Shown: positions 27,783 through 36,830 of the stretch, in pieces | How positions within the stretch are numbered: the first letter of the stretch is position 1 | How the letters are laid out: every line of letters starts with the position of its first letter | From: Nocardia acidivorans NBRC 108247 | GTDB taxonomy: Bacteria > Actinomycetota > Actinomycetes > Mycobacteriales > Mycobacteriaceae | DNA length: 64,000 nt | Direction: 5' to 3' | Assembly (NCBI RefSeq): GCF_001625085.1 | Contig: NZ_BDAW01000008.1 | Span: forward strand, 56,786 to 120,785 | Made by a program: the position numbers and the translations under genes | Notes under the pieces: generated by a model | What the model was told of the DNA's origin: nothing | Databases searched by the model: none | Seen by the model: the letters and a program-made list of their open reading frames with translations, nothing else

Positions 27783-29123
27783 ATGTCCGAGACGTTGAGT
27801 CAAGTCTCCGAACCAGATGAGGTCGACCCGCCGCCGGGCGAGGATCGCGCGACGGAGGGTACGAGCCCCGCGTCCTCGGACGCGACCGCCGCACCGTCGA
27901 TCAAGGAGTATCTGCCGTCACTGGACGGACTGCGCGCCATCGTGGCCGTCACCATCGTGGCCGGGCACGTCTCCATCTATACCGGCGATGTGGCCGCGGG
28001 CTGGAACGGCAGCTTCCAGTCGGACTGGCTCGGCTATGTGGTGCAACCGCTTTCGGTGGCGGTGCCGTTCTTCTGCGTCATGTCCGGCATGCTGCTGTAC
28101 CGGCAGTTCAGCGGGATGGCCCTCAAAGGCGACAGGCTGCCGTCGGTGAGCGCCTATATGTGGCGGCGCGCGCTGCGCATCCTGCCGGTGTACTGGCTGG
28201 TGGTGATCGCCTCCCTGGCCTTCGTCACGCATAAGGATCTGGCCACCTGGGTCCGCTCACTGCTGTTCCTGACCATCTATCACAAGAATCAGTACGGCAC
28301 CGCCGATCTGCCCGAGGGGCTGGTGCCCACCTGGTCGCTGGCCACCGAGGTCGTGTTCTATCTGCTGCTGCCGCTCATCGCCGTCGGCCTGGCCTGGGTG
28401 GCCGCGCGCGCCGGTGGCGATCTGGTGCGCCGGGCGCGCGTCGTCATGCTCACGCTCACACCGCTTTTCCTGATCAATGTGGCCTGGGTCTGGTACGTGC
28501 ACAAGCCGAGCATGGGGCAGTGGCCGCCGCAGTGGTACTGGCTGCCCGGCCTGATCGGCTACTTCGCCGCGGGCATGATCCTGGGCGTGCTGGCCGACTG
28601 GGTGGACCATGCCCCCGAGCGCGCGCCCGCACTCTTCCGCGCCGCCCGCCGCCGGCCGTATCTGGCCTGGATCGTGGCGGCGCTGGCCATTGTCGGCCTG
28701 GGCATTCCGGCGCTGATGGGCAAGGACGCCAACACCTTCTATCCGACCCAGGGGCACGGCCTGGTCCAGTTCGTCCTGCATCTCATCGCCGCGAGTGCCC
28801 TGGTGCTGGCCGTGATGACCGCGCGCCGGCGCAACCGGTTCCTGTCGCATCCGATCATGGTGTGGGGCGGGCAGCTCTCGTACGGGGTGTACCTGTGGCA
28901 CCAGGTGGTGCTGGTGTCCTACTTCAAATGGCGCGGGCTCGAATTGGGGCAGGGCGCGTTCCTGCCGATCACGCTGGTGGTGCTGCCCACCGCCTTCCTG
29001 CTCGCCGGTGCGACCTTCGTGCTGGTGGAGCGTCCCCTGCAGCGCACGCTGCGACCACTGCTGGGTAGAGCGCCCGCGAATCGCCCCGCGCCGAGCCCGA
29101 TCGGAAAGGACGTCGAGTCATGA
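27783..29123 (+). CDS. Membrane acyltransferase (acyltransferase-3/OafA family)
   Basis: A 446-residue integral membrane protein with about ten hydrophobic segments after a 40-residue acidic N-terminus. Family signatures: YLPSLDGLRAIVAVTIVAGH (catalytic-type His), RRALRILPVYWLVV, WSLATEVVFYLLLPLIAV and GVYLWHQVVLV. These enzymes O-acylate sugars, glycolipids or macrolides at the membrane. It overlaps the KASIII gene (ATGA), so it belongs to the cluster operon; it may acylate the sugar or core before export. Start ATG 27783 with GAGGTGG upstream. Confidence 0.88.
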   Translation: MSETLSQVSEPDEVDPPPGEDRATEGTSPASSDATAAPSIKEYLPSLDGLRAIVAVTIVAGHVSIYTGDVAAGWNGSFQSDWLGYVVQPLSVAVPFFCVMSGMLLYRQFSGMALKGDRLPSVSAYMWRRALRILPVYWLVVIASLAFVTHKDLATWVRSLLFLTIYHKNQYGTADLPEGLVPTWSLATEVVFYLLLPLIAVGLAWVAARAGGDLVRRARVVMLTLTPLFLINVAWVWYVHKPSMGQWPPQWYWLPGLIGYFAAGMILGVLADWVDHAPERAPALFRAARRRPYLAWIVAALAIVGLGIPALMGKDANTFYPTQGHGLVQFVLHLIAASALVLAVMTARRRNRFLSHPIMVWGGQLSYGVYLWHQVVLVSYFKWRGLELGQGAFLPITLVVLPTAFLLAGATFVLVERPLQRTLRPLLGRAPANRPAPSPIGKDVES

Positions 29124-30118
29124 ATACCGCCTCGATGCTGCCCGCGACCTTCCTGGGCACCGGGCTGAGCGTGCCCACCCGGATCGTCACCAACGAGGAT
29201 CTCACCGCCACCCTGGACACCTCCGACGAATGGATCCGCTCGCGCACCGGAATCCGGGAACGCCGCTATGCCGATGCGGCACAGTCGACTTCGGATCTGT
29301 GCGTCGAGGCGGCCACCGACGCGCTGCGCAACAGCGGGGTCGCCGCCGAGGACGTGGACGTGATCATCCTGTCCACCGTCACCCCCGATCAACCGCTGCC
29401 CTCCACCGCGCTCATGGTCAAGGAGGCCATCGGGGCGCACCGGGCGATACCCATCGATCTGACCCAGGCCGCCTGTTCGGGCGGTGTGCTGGCCATGTTC
29501 CTGGGCATCCACCTGCTGCAGAACCCGGCCATGAACAACATCTTGGTGATCGGCGGTGAGGCGCTGTCCCGGCTCACCGATCCGGCCGATCGCAAGATTC
29601 GCGTCTTCTTCGGCGATGCCGCGGGCGCGGTGGTGCTGGGCCGCTCGGCCGCACCGGAACACGGTCTGCTGGGCTGGGATATCCAATCCGCCCTCTCCTA
29701 CGAGGTGCAGGTGCGCGCGGGCGGTTCGCGTTATCCGGCCACCCCCGAGACCGTGGCCGCGGGCGATCACTTCCTCTATATGAACGGCCGCACGGTCTGG
29801 GAGGAGGCGACCGAACATCTGCCCAAATGCATTCACCAGGCGGTCACCAAATCCGGTCTGGACGTGAACGATATCCGGCACTACGTCATCCATCAGGCCA
29901 ATGGCAATGTGGTCAACGAGGTGATGGACCGGCTCGGGGTGGAGCGCACGCGCGCCGAGATCACCGTGGACTGGCTCGGGAACACCGGCAGCGCAACGGT
30001 TTTCACCGTGCTGCACACCCTGGTGACCGGCAAGAAGATTCAGCGCGGCGATACCGTGGTGATCGCCGGTATCGGCGCGGGCTTCATCTGGGGCGCGCTC
30101 TGCCTGAGGTTCGGCTGA
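29120..30118 (+). CDS. Ketoacyl-ACP synthase III (starter-unit KASIII)
   Basis: A 332-residue FabH-like enzyme with the full triad Cys119 (DLTQAACSGGVLA), His258 (YVIHQANGNVVNEVM) and Asn288 (DWLGNTGSATVF). KASIII enzymes in aromatic polyketide clusters (for example ZhuH in R1128 and BenQ in benastatin biosynthesis) condense a non-acetate acyl-CoA with malonyl-ACP. Here the acyl-CoA would come from the E1/E2 genes just upstream. Starts by ATGA overlap with the acyltransferase gene. Confidence 0.93.
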   Translation: MNTASMLPATFLGTGLSVPTRIVTNEDLTATLDTSDEWIRSRTGIRERRYADAAQSTSDLCVEAATDALRNSGVAAEDVDVIILSTVTPDQPLPSTALMVKEAIGAHRAIPIDLTQAACSGGVLAMFLGIHLLQNPAMNNILVIGGEALSRLTDPADRKIRVFFGDAAGAVVLGRSAAPEHGLLGWDIQSALSYEVQVRAGGSRYPATPETVAAGDHFLYMNGRTVWEEATEHLPKCIHQAVTKSGLDVNDIRHYVIHQANGNVVNEVMDRLGVERTRAEITVDWLGNTGSATVFTVLHTLVTGKKIQRGDTVVIAGIGAGFIWGALCLRFG

Positions 30119-31114
30119 ATGAGTTCGGAGCGGGTCCTGGCGGTGGTGGCCACACACAGCTGCCCGGACCGGCCGTTGGACGGCCTGCGCGTGGGCCCGT
30201 GGCGGGCCCCCGCGCCCCGGCCGGACGGGGTGCGGATCTCGATCCGCGCGGCCGGGCTGAACCATCACGATCTGTGGACCCTGCGCGGAATCGGCGTCAC
30301 CGGTGAGCAATTGCCGGTGGTGCTCGGCGCGGAGGGCGCGGGGATCGACGAGGACGGCAATCCGGTCATCGTCTATCCGGTCGTCGGGGATCCGGCGGCA
30401 GGGGGCGGTGACGAAACCCTGGATCCGGCCATGGGCATGCTCTCCTCGGATTACGACGGCACCTTCGCCGAGCAGATCGTGGTGCCGCGCCGCAATGTGG
30501 TGCCCAAACCCGATTGGCTCTCCTTCGAGGAGGCGGCCTGTCTGCCGGGGGCCTGGCTCACCGCGTACCGCATGCTGTTTCATCGGGCTCGGCTGGCGGC
30601 GGGCTCGCTGGTGCTGGTGCAGGGTGCGGGCGGCGGGGTGGCGACCGCGCTGATCATGCTCGCGCACGCGGCGAACCATCGGGTCTGGGTGACCAGCCGC
30701 AGTCCCGAGAAGCGCCGGAGCGCACTGGAACTCGGTGCGGAGCGGGTATTCGAGACCGGGACGCGGTTGCCCGCGCGCGTCGACGCGGTACTGGAGACCG
30801 TCGGCGCGGCCACCTGGGAGCATTCGGTCCGGGCGGTGCGTCCCGGCGGCGTGGTGGTCGTCTCGGGCGCCACCACCGGGCATTTGACCACCCTGGATCT
30901 GAATCGTCTGTTCTATCGCCAGATCTCGATTGTCGGCTCCACCGTCGGCACCCGCGAGGAACTGCTCGGACTGACCGATTTCTGCGCGCGCACCGGACTG
31001 CGCCCGCGAATCCATCAGGTGCTTCCGCTCGCTCGCGCCCGGGAGGGCTTCACCACCATGCTGGCGGGTGAGCAGTTCGGCAAGATCGTGCTCGCGGTCG
31101 GCCGGGATGGGTGA
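30119..31114 (+). CDS. Zinc-type alcohol dehydrogenase/quinone oxidoreductase (MDR family)
   Basis: A 331-residue medium-chain reductase: GroES-like N-terminus (RISIRAAGLNHHDLWTLRGI), Rossmann GAGGGVATALIMLA, and a C-terminal FGKIVLAVG. The catalytic and structural zinc cysteines are absent, which fits quinone oxidoreductase or enoyl reductase relatives. Starts right after the KASIII stop. Could reduce an enone or quinone in the aromatic core, or an enoyl group in the starter; not decidable here. Confidence 0.83.
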   Translation: MSSERVLAVVATHSCPDRPLDGLRVGPWRAPAPRPDGVRISIRAAGLNHHDLWTLRGIGVTGEQLPVVLGAEGAGIDEDGNPVIVYPVVGDPAAGGGDETLDPAMGMLSSDYDGTFAEQIVVPRRNVVPKPDWLSFEEAACLPGAWLTAYRMLFHRARLAAGSLVLVQGAGGGVATALIMLAHAANHRVWVTSRSPEKRRSALELGAERVFETGTRLPARVDAVLETVGAATWEHSVRAVRPGGVVVVSGATTGHLTTLDLNRLFYRQISIVGSTVGTREELLGLTDFCARTGLRPRIHQVLPLARAREGFTTMLAGEQFGKIVLAVGRDG

Positions 31115-31149
31115 GGATGGGAGCATCGCCGTGGGAAGGAGTGCCCAGG

Positions 31150-31971
31150 ATGAGCGTTCTCGCCGTGCCGGGAGCCGAAATCTATTACGAGAGCGCCGGT
31201 TCCGGTTCGGCGCTGCTGCTCATCGGCGGCGGCACCGATGACGCCCGCGATCTGGCGGGCATCGCGGCGGAGCTGACCGATCGGTACACCGTGATCGGTT
31301 ACGATCCGCGCGGCATCTCACGCAGCATCGCGCACGAACGCCCGGATACGGTGCCGAGCGAAGTCGACGACGCCCACCGGGTGCTGCGCGCGGTCACCGA
31401 CGGACCGGCCGATGTCTTCGCCACCAGTGCGGGCGTGCCGATCGCCCTGGCGCTGGCGACGGCGTATCCCGAAATGGTGCGGACCGTGGTGGCCCATGAA
31501 CCGGCGACCTTCGCCCTGCTCGCCGCCGATGATCCGCGGCGGTGGCTGTACGACGAGGTCTACCGGATCTATCGGCGCGAGGGCGCCGCCGCGGCCATGG
31601 GCCGCTTCGTCACCGGGGCCGGATTGGGCGGTCGACCTGGAAACGGTGCGGCCGTACCGGAAAGTCCCGAGGCGGCCGAGTCGCTCCGGCAGCGGCTCGA
31701 ACGGGTCCGGCACAATGCCGATACCTTCCTCGCACACCGGCTGGTGCCGATCTGCGGTTACGAACCCGATCTGGACGCCTTGCGCGCCACCGGGATTCGC
31801 ATCGTGGTCGGCGTCGGTGCGGCCTCGGGCGGATCGCTGCCCGCCGATACCGCGCTCGCGCTCGGTCGCGCACTGGGCGCCGAACCGGTGACCTTCCCGG
31901 GTGGGCACGCCGGCGCCGCGACGCATCCCGCGGCGTTCGCACTCCGCCTGCGCGAGCTGCTGGCGGACTGA
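31150..31971 (+). CDS. Alpha/beta-fold hydrolase
   Basis: A 273-residue hydrolase: oxyanion region LLLIGGGTDDARDLAGIAAE, DPRGISRS, nucleophile elbow DVFATSAGVPIALALA (SAG rather than the usual GxSxG first Gly), cap region, and late His in PGGHAGAATHP. GAAGGAG site 8 bp before ATG 31150. Last gene of the 21.0-32.0 kb plus-strand operon. May hydrolyse an ester or thioester, or act as a proofreading thioesterase. Confidence 0.85.
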   Translation: MSVLAVPGAEIYYESAGSGSALLLIGGGTDDARDLAGIAAELTDRYTVIGYDPRGISRSIAHERPDTVPSEVDDAHRVLRAVTDGPADVFATSAGVPIALALATAYPEMVRTVVAHEPATFALLAADDPRRWLYDEVYRIYRREGAAAAMGRFVTGAGLGGRPGNGAAVPESPEAAESLRQRLERVRHNADTFLAHRLVPICGYEPDLDALRATGIRIVVGVGAASGGSLPADTALALGRALGAEPVTFPGGHAGAATHPAAFALRLRELLAD

Positions 31972-32044
31972 AGGCGCTGCGGTTCGGACGGTTTCGCGCG
32001 CGGTCCGCCGGATTCGCGACCGGCGCCGTCGATTCCGCGTGCGT

Positions 32045-32614
32045 TCACTCGGTTCTGCTCGGTGTCTCCACCTCTCGCAGTTCCTGGGCGACCTCGCGCA
32101 GGATCGGCGTCGCCTTGGTGAAGTAGTCGAACACGGTCGCCACCGCCGCCGCGTCATAGCCGGCGAACACCGCGCCCATTTTGGTGCGCACCGGTGCGAG
32201 CAGGCCGTTGATCTCCTGCTCGCGATCGTTGGAGGGGACGACCACGACCTTGCGCCGATCCACCACATCGCGCACCCGCTTGACGAACCCGGCCTGCTCC
32301 AGCCGGTCGATGAGGCGAGTGGCCGCGCCGGTGGTCAGACCGGTGCGGTGGGCGAGTTCCCCGGCGGTGAGGGAACCGGCCAGTTGGATCAGGTTCAGGC
32401 CGAAGAAATCGGTGGCCCCGAGCCCGAGCGCCTGGGCCAGCGCCTGACTCACCACGACCTGCGCGGACAGATACTCCCGATAGACATGGTGGCCCTGCGC
32501 GAGCCTTTCGAGCTGTTCCCGGCTCATTCCCGCGGGCAGCGTCGACCGCAGTGGATGGTGTTCGAGATCCGTTGACGGGTCCGGGGAACCCGGGCTATGG
32601 TTTGTTGCATTCAT
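32045..32614 (-). CDS. MarR-family transcriptional regulator
   Basis: A 189-residue MarR protein: winged helix about 55-125 (LSAQVVVSQALAQALGLGAT, GLTTGAATRLIDRLEQAGFV then RVRDVVDRRKVVVVPS). It is divergent from the drrAB-like ABC genes, and a three-half-site TGCA operator covers its own start codon (32606-32617). The same operator plan recurs at 56606 and partly at 63561, so it likely represses both exporters and a small SRPBCC-like gene until the product or a precursor binds. Confidence 0.9.
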   Translation of the reverse strand: MNATNHSPGSPDPSTDLEHHPLRSTLPAGMSREQLERLAQGHHVYREYLSAQVVVSQALAQALGLGATDFFGLNLIQLAGSLTAGELAHRTGLTTGAATRLIDRLEQAGFVKRVRDVVDRRKVVVVPSNDREQEINGLLAPVRTKMGAVFAGYDAAAVATVFDYFTKATPILREVAQELREVETPSRTE

Positions 32615-32641
32615 GCAGACACCTTTTTGTTGCAGATACTT
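32596..32641. promoter_or_regulatory. MarR operator/promoter between marR and the drrAB-like genes
   Basis: Plus-strand -10-like TATGGT (32596-32601) is followed 4 bp later by the palindrome TGCATTCATGCA (32606-32617), then GAC, ten bases, and a third half-site TGCAGATACTT (32631-32641). The operator would cover the transcription start of the ABC genes and the marR start codon. An equal spacing of -10, palindrome and third half-site is seen at 56596-56635. Confidence 0.65.
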
Positions 32642-32670
32642 GGCCCATGCAAGGAAGAATACTCCGAGAC

Positions 32671-33615
32671 ATGAACGCAATCGAAGTACATCAGGTACAC
32701 AAATCGTTCGGAAAAGTCACCGCGCTCGCCGGAGTGGATCTGGCGGTGCCCCAGGGTGAGGTGCTCGGACTGCTCGGGCACAACGGCGCCGGCAAGACGA
32801 CACTGGTCCGAATTCTGGCCACGCTGCTCGCCCCCGACTCCGGCCGGGTGGTCATCAATGGGCACGATGTGGTGCGCGAACCCGTCGCGGTGCGGCGTCA
32901 GATCGGCTTGGCCGGACAGCACGCGGCCATCGACGACGCGCTCACCGGGCGGGAGAATCTCGAACTGGTGGGCACGCTCTATCGACTCGGAAAGGCCACC
33001 GTAGGGGTGCGCGCCCGGGAGATCCTGGAGCGGCTTTCGCTCGACGATGCCGCAGACCGACCGGTGCGGACGTATTCGGGCGGCATGCGCAGGCGTCTCG
33101 ATGTGGGGGCCAGTCTGGTCGGCCGCCCCTCGGTGCTGCTGCTCGACGAGCCCTCGACGGGTCTGGATCCCGTTGCGCGCCTGGAGCTTTGGGGGCTGAT
33201 TCGGGACCTCACCGCGGACGGCACCACGGTTTTGCTCACCACCCAGGCGCTCGAGGAGGCGGACTACCTCGCTCGGGATATCGTCGTCCTCCAGCATGGC
33301 TCCGTGATAGCACACGGTACGACCGCCGAGTTGAAGGCCCGGCTCGGACATACGGCGATCACCGTGGTAATCGAGGACCATGCCGACCTCGCGCGCGCGG
33401 GCGGTCTGCTCGCCGGAATCAGTGCCGGCGAACCCGAGATCGACACCGCCACCACCTCGGTGGTGATTCGCATGGCCGAGGGCAGCAGCGGTCTGGCCAC
33501 CGCGGTCCGGCTGCTCGACGACGCGCGGATTTCGATCGCCGATATCGGCGTGCGCGCGCCCTCCCTGGAAGACGTCTATCTCTCCCTCACCGACGCGAAA
33601 GGCGCGCTGCGATGA
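32671..33615 (+). CDS. DrrA-type ABC exporter ATPase
   Basis: A 314-residue ATPase: Walker A GHNGAGKTT (36-44), signature YSGGMRRRLDVGASLV, Walker B VLLLDEPSTGLDP, and a C-terminal domain (ITVVIEDHADLARAGG ... SLEDVYLSLT) typical of daunorubicin-resistance DrrA proteins. Together with the permease it should export the polyketide and give self-resistance. ATG 32671 is chosen by family N-terminus; ATG 32647 is an alternative. Coupled to the permease by ATGA. Confidence 0.93.
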   Translation: MNAIEVHQVHKSFGKVTALAGVDLAVPQGEVLGLLGHNGAGKTTLVRILATLLAPDSGRVVINGHDVVREPVAVRRQIGLAGQHAAIDDALTGRENLELVGTLYRLGKATVGVRAREILERLSLDDAADRPVRTYSGGMRRRLDVGASLVGRPSVLLLDEPSTGLDPVARLELWGLIRDLTADGTTVLLTTQALEEADYLARDIVVLQHGSVIAHGTTAELKARLGHTAITVVIEDHADLARAGGLLAGISAGEPEIDTATTSVVIRMAEGSSGLATAVRLLDDARISIADIGVRAPSLEDVYLSLTDAKGALR

Positions 33616-34448
33616 CCACCCAACTCGCCGCGGACACCGGTTCGGCTCGGCCCGGCGGCAATTCGCTCCCGGTCTCGGCCTTCTTCGTCGATTCGCTGGC
33701 GCTGGCCAAGCGCCAGCTCATCCGTACGGTGCGCACCCCGCAGACCGCCATCGCGGCGGTGACCTCACCGATCCTGTTCCTGGCGCTGTTCCGGTACGTG
33801 TTCGGCGGGGCCATCCCCATCCAGAACATGACCTACGTGGACTACATCGTGCCCGCGATGCTGGTGCAGAACATCGTGTTCGGCGGTTTCCAGAGCGCCA
33901 CCGGCCTGTCCCAGGACGCCGCCGACGGCATTGTGGATCGCTTCCGGTCTCTGCCCTCGCCGCGGGCGGCCCTGCTGGCGGGCCGCGCGCTGGCCGATAC
34001 GCTGACCCAGTTCGTGGCGCACGCCCTGGTGATCGTCACCGGTGTGATCATCGGCTTCCGATTCCACACCGGCGCACTGAATCTGGTGCTCTTCCTGGTG
34101 CTGCTGCTGGCCATCGGGGTCGGGCTCTTCAGCGTATTCGCCGCCATGGGGCTCAGCACCCGCAATGCCGAGACGGTGAACGCGCTGACGCTGCCCGGCT
34201 TCCTACTGCTGTTCGTCTCGAGCGCCTTCATTCCCGTTGCGACACTGCCGGGTTGGTTGCAGGGCTTCGCCAAGTACCAGCCGATCACGGTGTTCACCGA
34301 CACCCTGCGGTATCTGTTGCAGAGCGATATCAGCACCTCGGTGCTCGAGCATTCGCGCACCTGGTACCTGCTGGGCTCGCTGGGCTGGGCCGCGGTGCTC
34401 ACCGGCATCGGCGGCACGGTGGCTCTGAACGCCTACCGGCGGCTGTGA
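33612..34448 (+). CDS. DrrB-type ABC exporter permease
   Basis: A 278-residue ABC-2 permease with six hydrophobic segments (TAIAAVTSPILFLALFRYVF; YIVPAMLVQNIVFGGF; AHALVIVTGVIIGF; NLVLFLVLLLAIGVGLFSVF; LPGFLLLFVSSAFIPVATLP; LLGSLGWAAVLTGIGGTVAL). The ABC-2 signature region RFRSLPSPRAALLAGRALAD precedes the third segment. Overlaps the ATPase gene by four bases and is followed by a strong hairpin. Confidence 0.92.
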   Translation: MTTQLAADTGSARPGGNSLPVSAFFVDSLALAKRQLIRTVRTPQTAIAAVTSPILFLALFRYVFGGAIPIQNMTYVDYIVPAMLVQNIVFGGFQSATGLSQDAADGIVDRFRSLPSPRAALLAGRALADTLTQFVAHALVIVTGVIIGFRFHTGALNLVLFLVLLLAIGVGLFSVFAAMGLSTRNAETVNALTLPGFLLLFVSSAFIPVATLPGWLQGFAKYQPITVFTDTLRYLLQSDISTSVLEHSRTWYLLGSLGWAAVLTGIGGTVALNAYRRL

Positions 34449-34452
34449 ACAC

Positions 34453-34492
34453 GACGATGGCCCACCGGCTCGAAAACCGGTGGGCCATCGTC
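34453..34492. terminator. Strong 16-bp hairpin, bidirectional terminator
   Basis: Perfect 16-bp arms (GACGATGGCCCACCGG at 34453-34468 and its complement at 34477-34492) around the loop CTCGAAAA, four bases after the permease stop and 14 bp before the stop of the convergent ACP gene. Serves both directions. Confidence 0.88.
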
Positions 34493-34506
34493 ATTCCGGG
34501 CGCGGG

Positions 34507-34752
34507 TCAGCCGCGCACCAGCCTGGCGACCGCGTCCAACAGCGTGCGCGGCGTCATATCGATGGCGATGGCCTCATCGTCGATCTCGATGCCGTATTCG
34601 TGCTTGATCCGGGTCGCGGTATCGATCAGGGCGAGTGAGTCGTAACCCAGGTTCTCGAAGGAGGTGTCGAGAATATCGCCGGAGAGGTCGATGTTCTCGT
34701 CCTCGCCCGAGCTCTGGGTCAGAATGCGGCGGAGGTCGTCGATTGTGATCAT
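34507..34752 (-). CDS. Acyl carrier protein of the type II PKS
   Basis: An 81-residue ACP (TIDDLRRILTQSSGEDENID, then the phosphopantetheine site FENLGYDSLALIDTATRIKH with Ser in YDSL). ATG 34752 with AGGAAG about nine bases upstream. It is the only ACP in the window and stands alone on the minus strand, 11.5 kb from KS-alpha and 13 kb from the CLF, facing the ABC permease. In most type II clusters the order KS-alpha, CLF, ACP is contiguous. Confidence 0.93.
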   Translation of the reverse strand: MITIDDLRRILTQSSGEDENIDLSGDILDTSFENLGYDSLALIDTATRIKHEYGIEIDDEAIAIDMTPRTLLDAVARLVRG

Positions 34753-34954
34753 GAGATAACGCTTCCTACGAATCGGGCAGGTGCCGGTGCGAGGGTGGGA
34801 TATCCACCTCGTGCGCTGCTGGAGGCGGGACGGATACCCGCGACCCGGCGTTCGAGCGCGGCATCGGCCGGAATTCGAGTCCTCCTCCACCGGCCCCCGC
34901 CAATCTGGCGAATGCGGTGGGCACCGCGGATATTTCGCTGGCGAGGAGGAAACG

Positions 34955-36793
34955 GTGACCGGCACAGCAGCCAGGACCAGGTGGTATCGCATCGCAGCGG
35001 TGGCGGCGTCGATCGTGGCGGTCACGCTCGCGATCGCGCTGTGGCCCGAATCCAAGAAGGACTCCGGCGCCGCGACGCTGGGCGTCTCGCCCGCGCTGAT
35101 CAGTATCGGCGTGGACGGCAAACCCGGGAACGCGGACAGTATTCGGGTCTCGGTGGACGCGGACGGCAACCTGGTGGCCTTCGCCTCCAAGGCGACCAAT
35201 CTGGTGAGTTCGCCTGTCCCCAACGGTAAATCGCATATCTACCTGCGCGATGTGCGCCATTCCAGCACCATCCAGGTCGATGTCGGGGCGCGCGGCGACT
35301 CCGCCGATCAGGGCAGCTGGGATCCCATGCTGGGCGCGGACGGCAACCATGTGCTCTTCTTCTCCGACGCGGGCAATCTGGCGCCCGGCACGAACGGTCG
35401 CGCGCATATCTATCTCCGCGATCTGCGCAGCGGCACCACGGTATTGGTCGATGCCAATGCCGCCGGGGAACCGTCGAACCAGGATGCCATCCAGGCCCAG
35501 ATGTCCTCGGACGGCAAGCATGTGGTGTTCATGTCCCGCGCCACCAATCTGGTGCCCGAGCGGGTCGGCGACACCTGGAATATCTTCCTGCGCGATCTGG
35601 ACACCGGGCGCACCAGCCTGGTGAACGTGGCCATGGACGGTGCGCTCGCCAATGGCCTGAGCTATGGCGCGTCCATCGACGATCAGCGCCGTACCGTGGC
35701 CTTCGCCTCCTTGGCCTCGAATCTGGTACCCGGCGACACCAATGGCGCCAGCGATGTCTTCACCCGGGACCTGACCACCGGGGTCACCACCCGGATCAGC
35801 GTGGGGGACACCGGGGTTCAGGGCAACGATATCGCCGTGGGCTCCTCCATCACCCGGGACGGGCGCTACGTCGCGTTCACCTCGCACGCGGACAATCTGC
35901 AAGCCGCGCAGCATCCGGGTGATCACACCGCGCACTCCTATATTCGTGATCTCACCGGCAACCGCACCATCGCCATCGATCACGACAGCACGGGCGCACC
36001 CGGGAACGGCCAGTCCACCTGGACCTCGCTCACCGGCGACGGGAACGGCGTCATCTTCGCCTCACTGGCCACCAATCTGCTGCCCGCCGCGCCGTCCGGG
36101 CGCTACAGCACCTACTACCGCGATCTGAGAACCGGTGAGCTGAGTCTGATCAGCACCAATCCCGCGGGCAAACAGAACAATGGCGAGAACTGGTGGGCGG
36201 TGCCGAACCGGGACGCGCGCGTGGTCGCCTATCTGTCCTTCGCCACCGATATGCTCGGCGCGGACACCGGCGGCTACGCCCAGGTGTATCTGCGCACCGG
36301 CGGGGTGGCCTCCGATGCCGCGGCGCCCGCGCACGAGGCGCCGAATCGGCCCAGCCGCAACGAGTTCCTCAGCAGTAGCGGTCGCGGCACGGTGAATCTG
36401 AGCGGCAGCTCCTATGCGGTGGTGCCGTACCTGAACTACTACGCCTCCTTCCTGGGCAGCAACGCGATCGCGGCCGCGGCTCCGGAGCGGCCGATACCGG
36501 ACTCGATGGAGTTGACCGAGTCGTGGCGCATCGACTTCTTCGGTGAGGGTTTCGCGGTCACCGGGCAGCCGCCGGAGGCCACGGTGCATTCGGAAGGCTC
36601 GGCGCTGCAGGTGGATTGGACCACCACCGGCACCGGCGCCCGCAGCCTCGACCACCTGTGGGAGCGACTGGACTTCCAGCCCACTTCGGCCTTCGGGCAG
36701 ATCTACCGCATCACCCATACGGTCACGGCCAAGGCGGTGTACGGGGCCGCGGTGCAGACCACCTCGACCCAGGCCCGCACCTTCGTGTGGTGA
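34955..36793 (+). CDS. Membrane-anchored TolB-like beta-propeller protein
   Basis: A 612-residue protein with an N-terminal anchor or signal (WYRIAAVAASIVAVTLAIAL) and an extracellular domain of repeated PD40/TolB-type blades, about 45-50 residues each, with the recurring core DGxxVxFxSxAxNLVP (seen near SVDADGNLVAFASKATNLVS, SSDGKHVVFMSRATNLVP, DDQRRTVAFASLASNLVPGD, TGDGNGVIFASLATNLLP). About six or seven blades are visible, followed by a C-terminal region of about 150 residues without repeats. GTG 34955 has a GAGGAGG site. Its role in a polyketide cluster is unknown: binding or storage of product outside the membrane is conceivable. Confidence 0.82.
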   Translation: MTGTAARTRWYRIAAVAASIVAVTLAIALWPESKKDSGAATLGVSPALISIGVDGKPGNADSIRVSVDADGNLVAFASKATNLVSSPVPNGKSHIYLRDVRHSSTIQVDVGARGDSADQGSWDPMLGADGNHVLFFSDAGNLAPGTNGRAHIYLRDLRSGTTVLVDANAAGEPSNQDAIQAQMSSDGKHVVFMSRATNLVPERVGDTWNIFLRDLDTGRTSLVNVAMDGALANGLSYGASIDDQRRTVAFASLASNLVPGDTNGASDVFTRDLTTGVTTRISVGDTGVQGNDIAVGSSITRDGRYVAFTSHADNLQAAQHPGDHTAHSYIRDLTGNRTIAIDHDSTGAPGNGQSTWTSLTGDGNGVIFASLATNLLPAAPSGRYSTYYRDLRTGELSLISTNPAGKQNNGENWWAVPNRDARVVAYLSFATDMLGADTGGYAQVYLRTGGVASDAAAPAHEAPNRPSRNEFLSSSGRGTVNLSGSSYAVVPYLNYYASFLGSNAIAAAAPERPIPDSMELTESWRIDFFGEGFAVTGQPPEATVHSEGSALQVDWTTTGTGARSLDHLWERLDFQPTSAFGQIYRITHTVTAKAVYGAAVQTTSTQARTFVW

Positions 36794-36830
36794 GGCACAC
36801 CGTTCGCATCCCGAGGAGAGGAGAGCCGCG

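Noticed and set aside
28919..31126. A 735-codon open frame on the minus strand
   Set aside because: Antisense of KASIII and the MDR oxidoreductase; a high-GC shadow frame with no domain.
34846..34880. GTTCGAG and ATTCGAG before the beta-propeller gene
   Set aside because: Spacing is 23 bp rather than 11 or 22, and no -10 follows at 8 bp.
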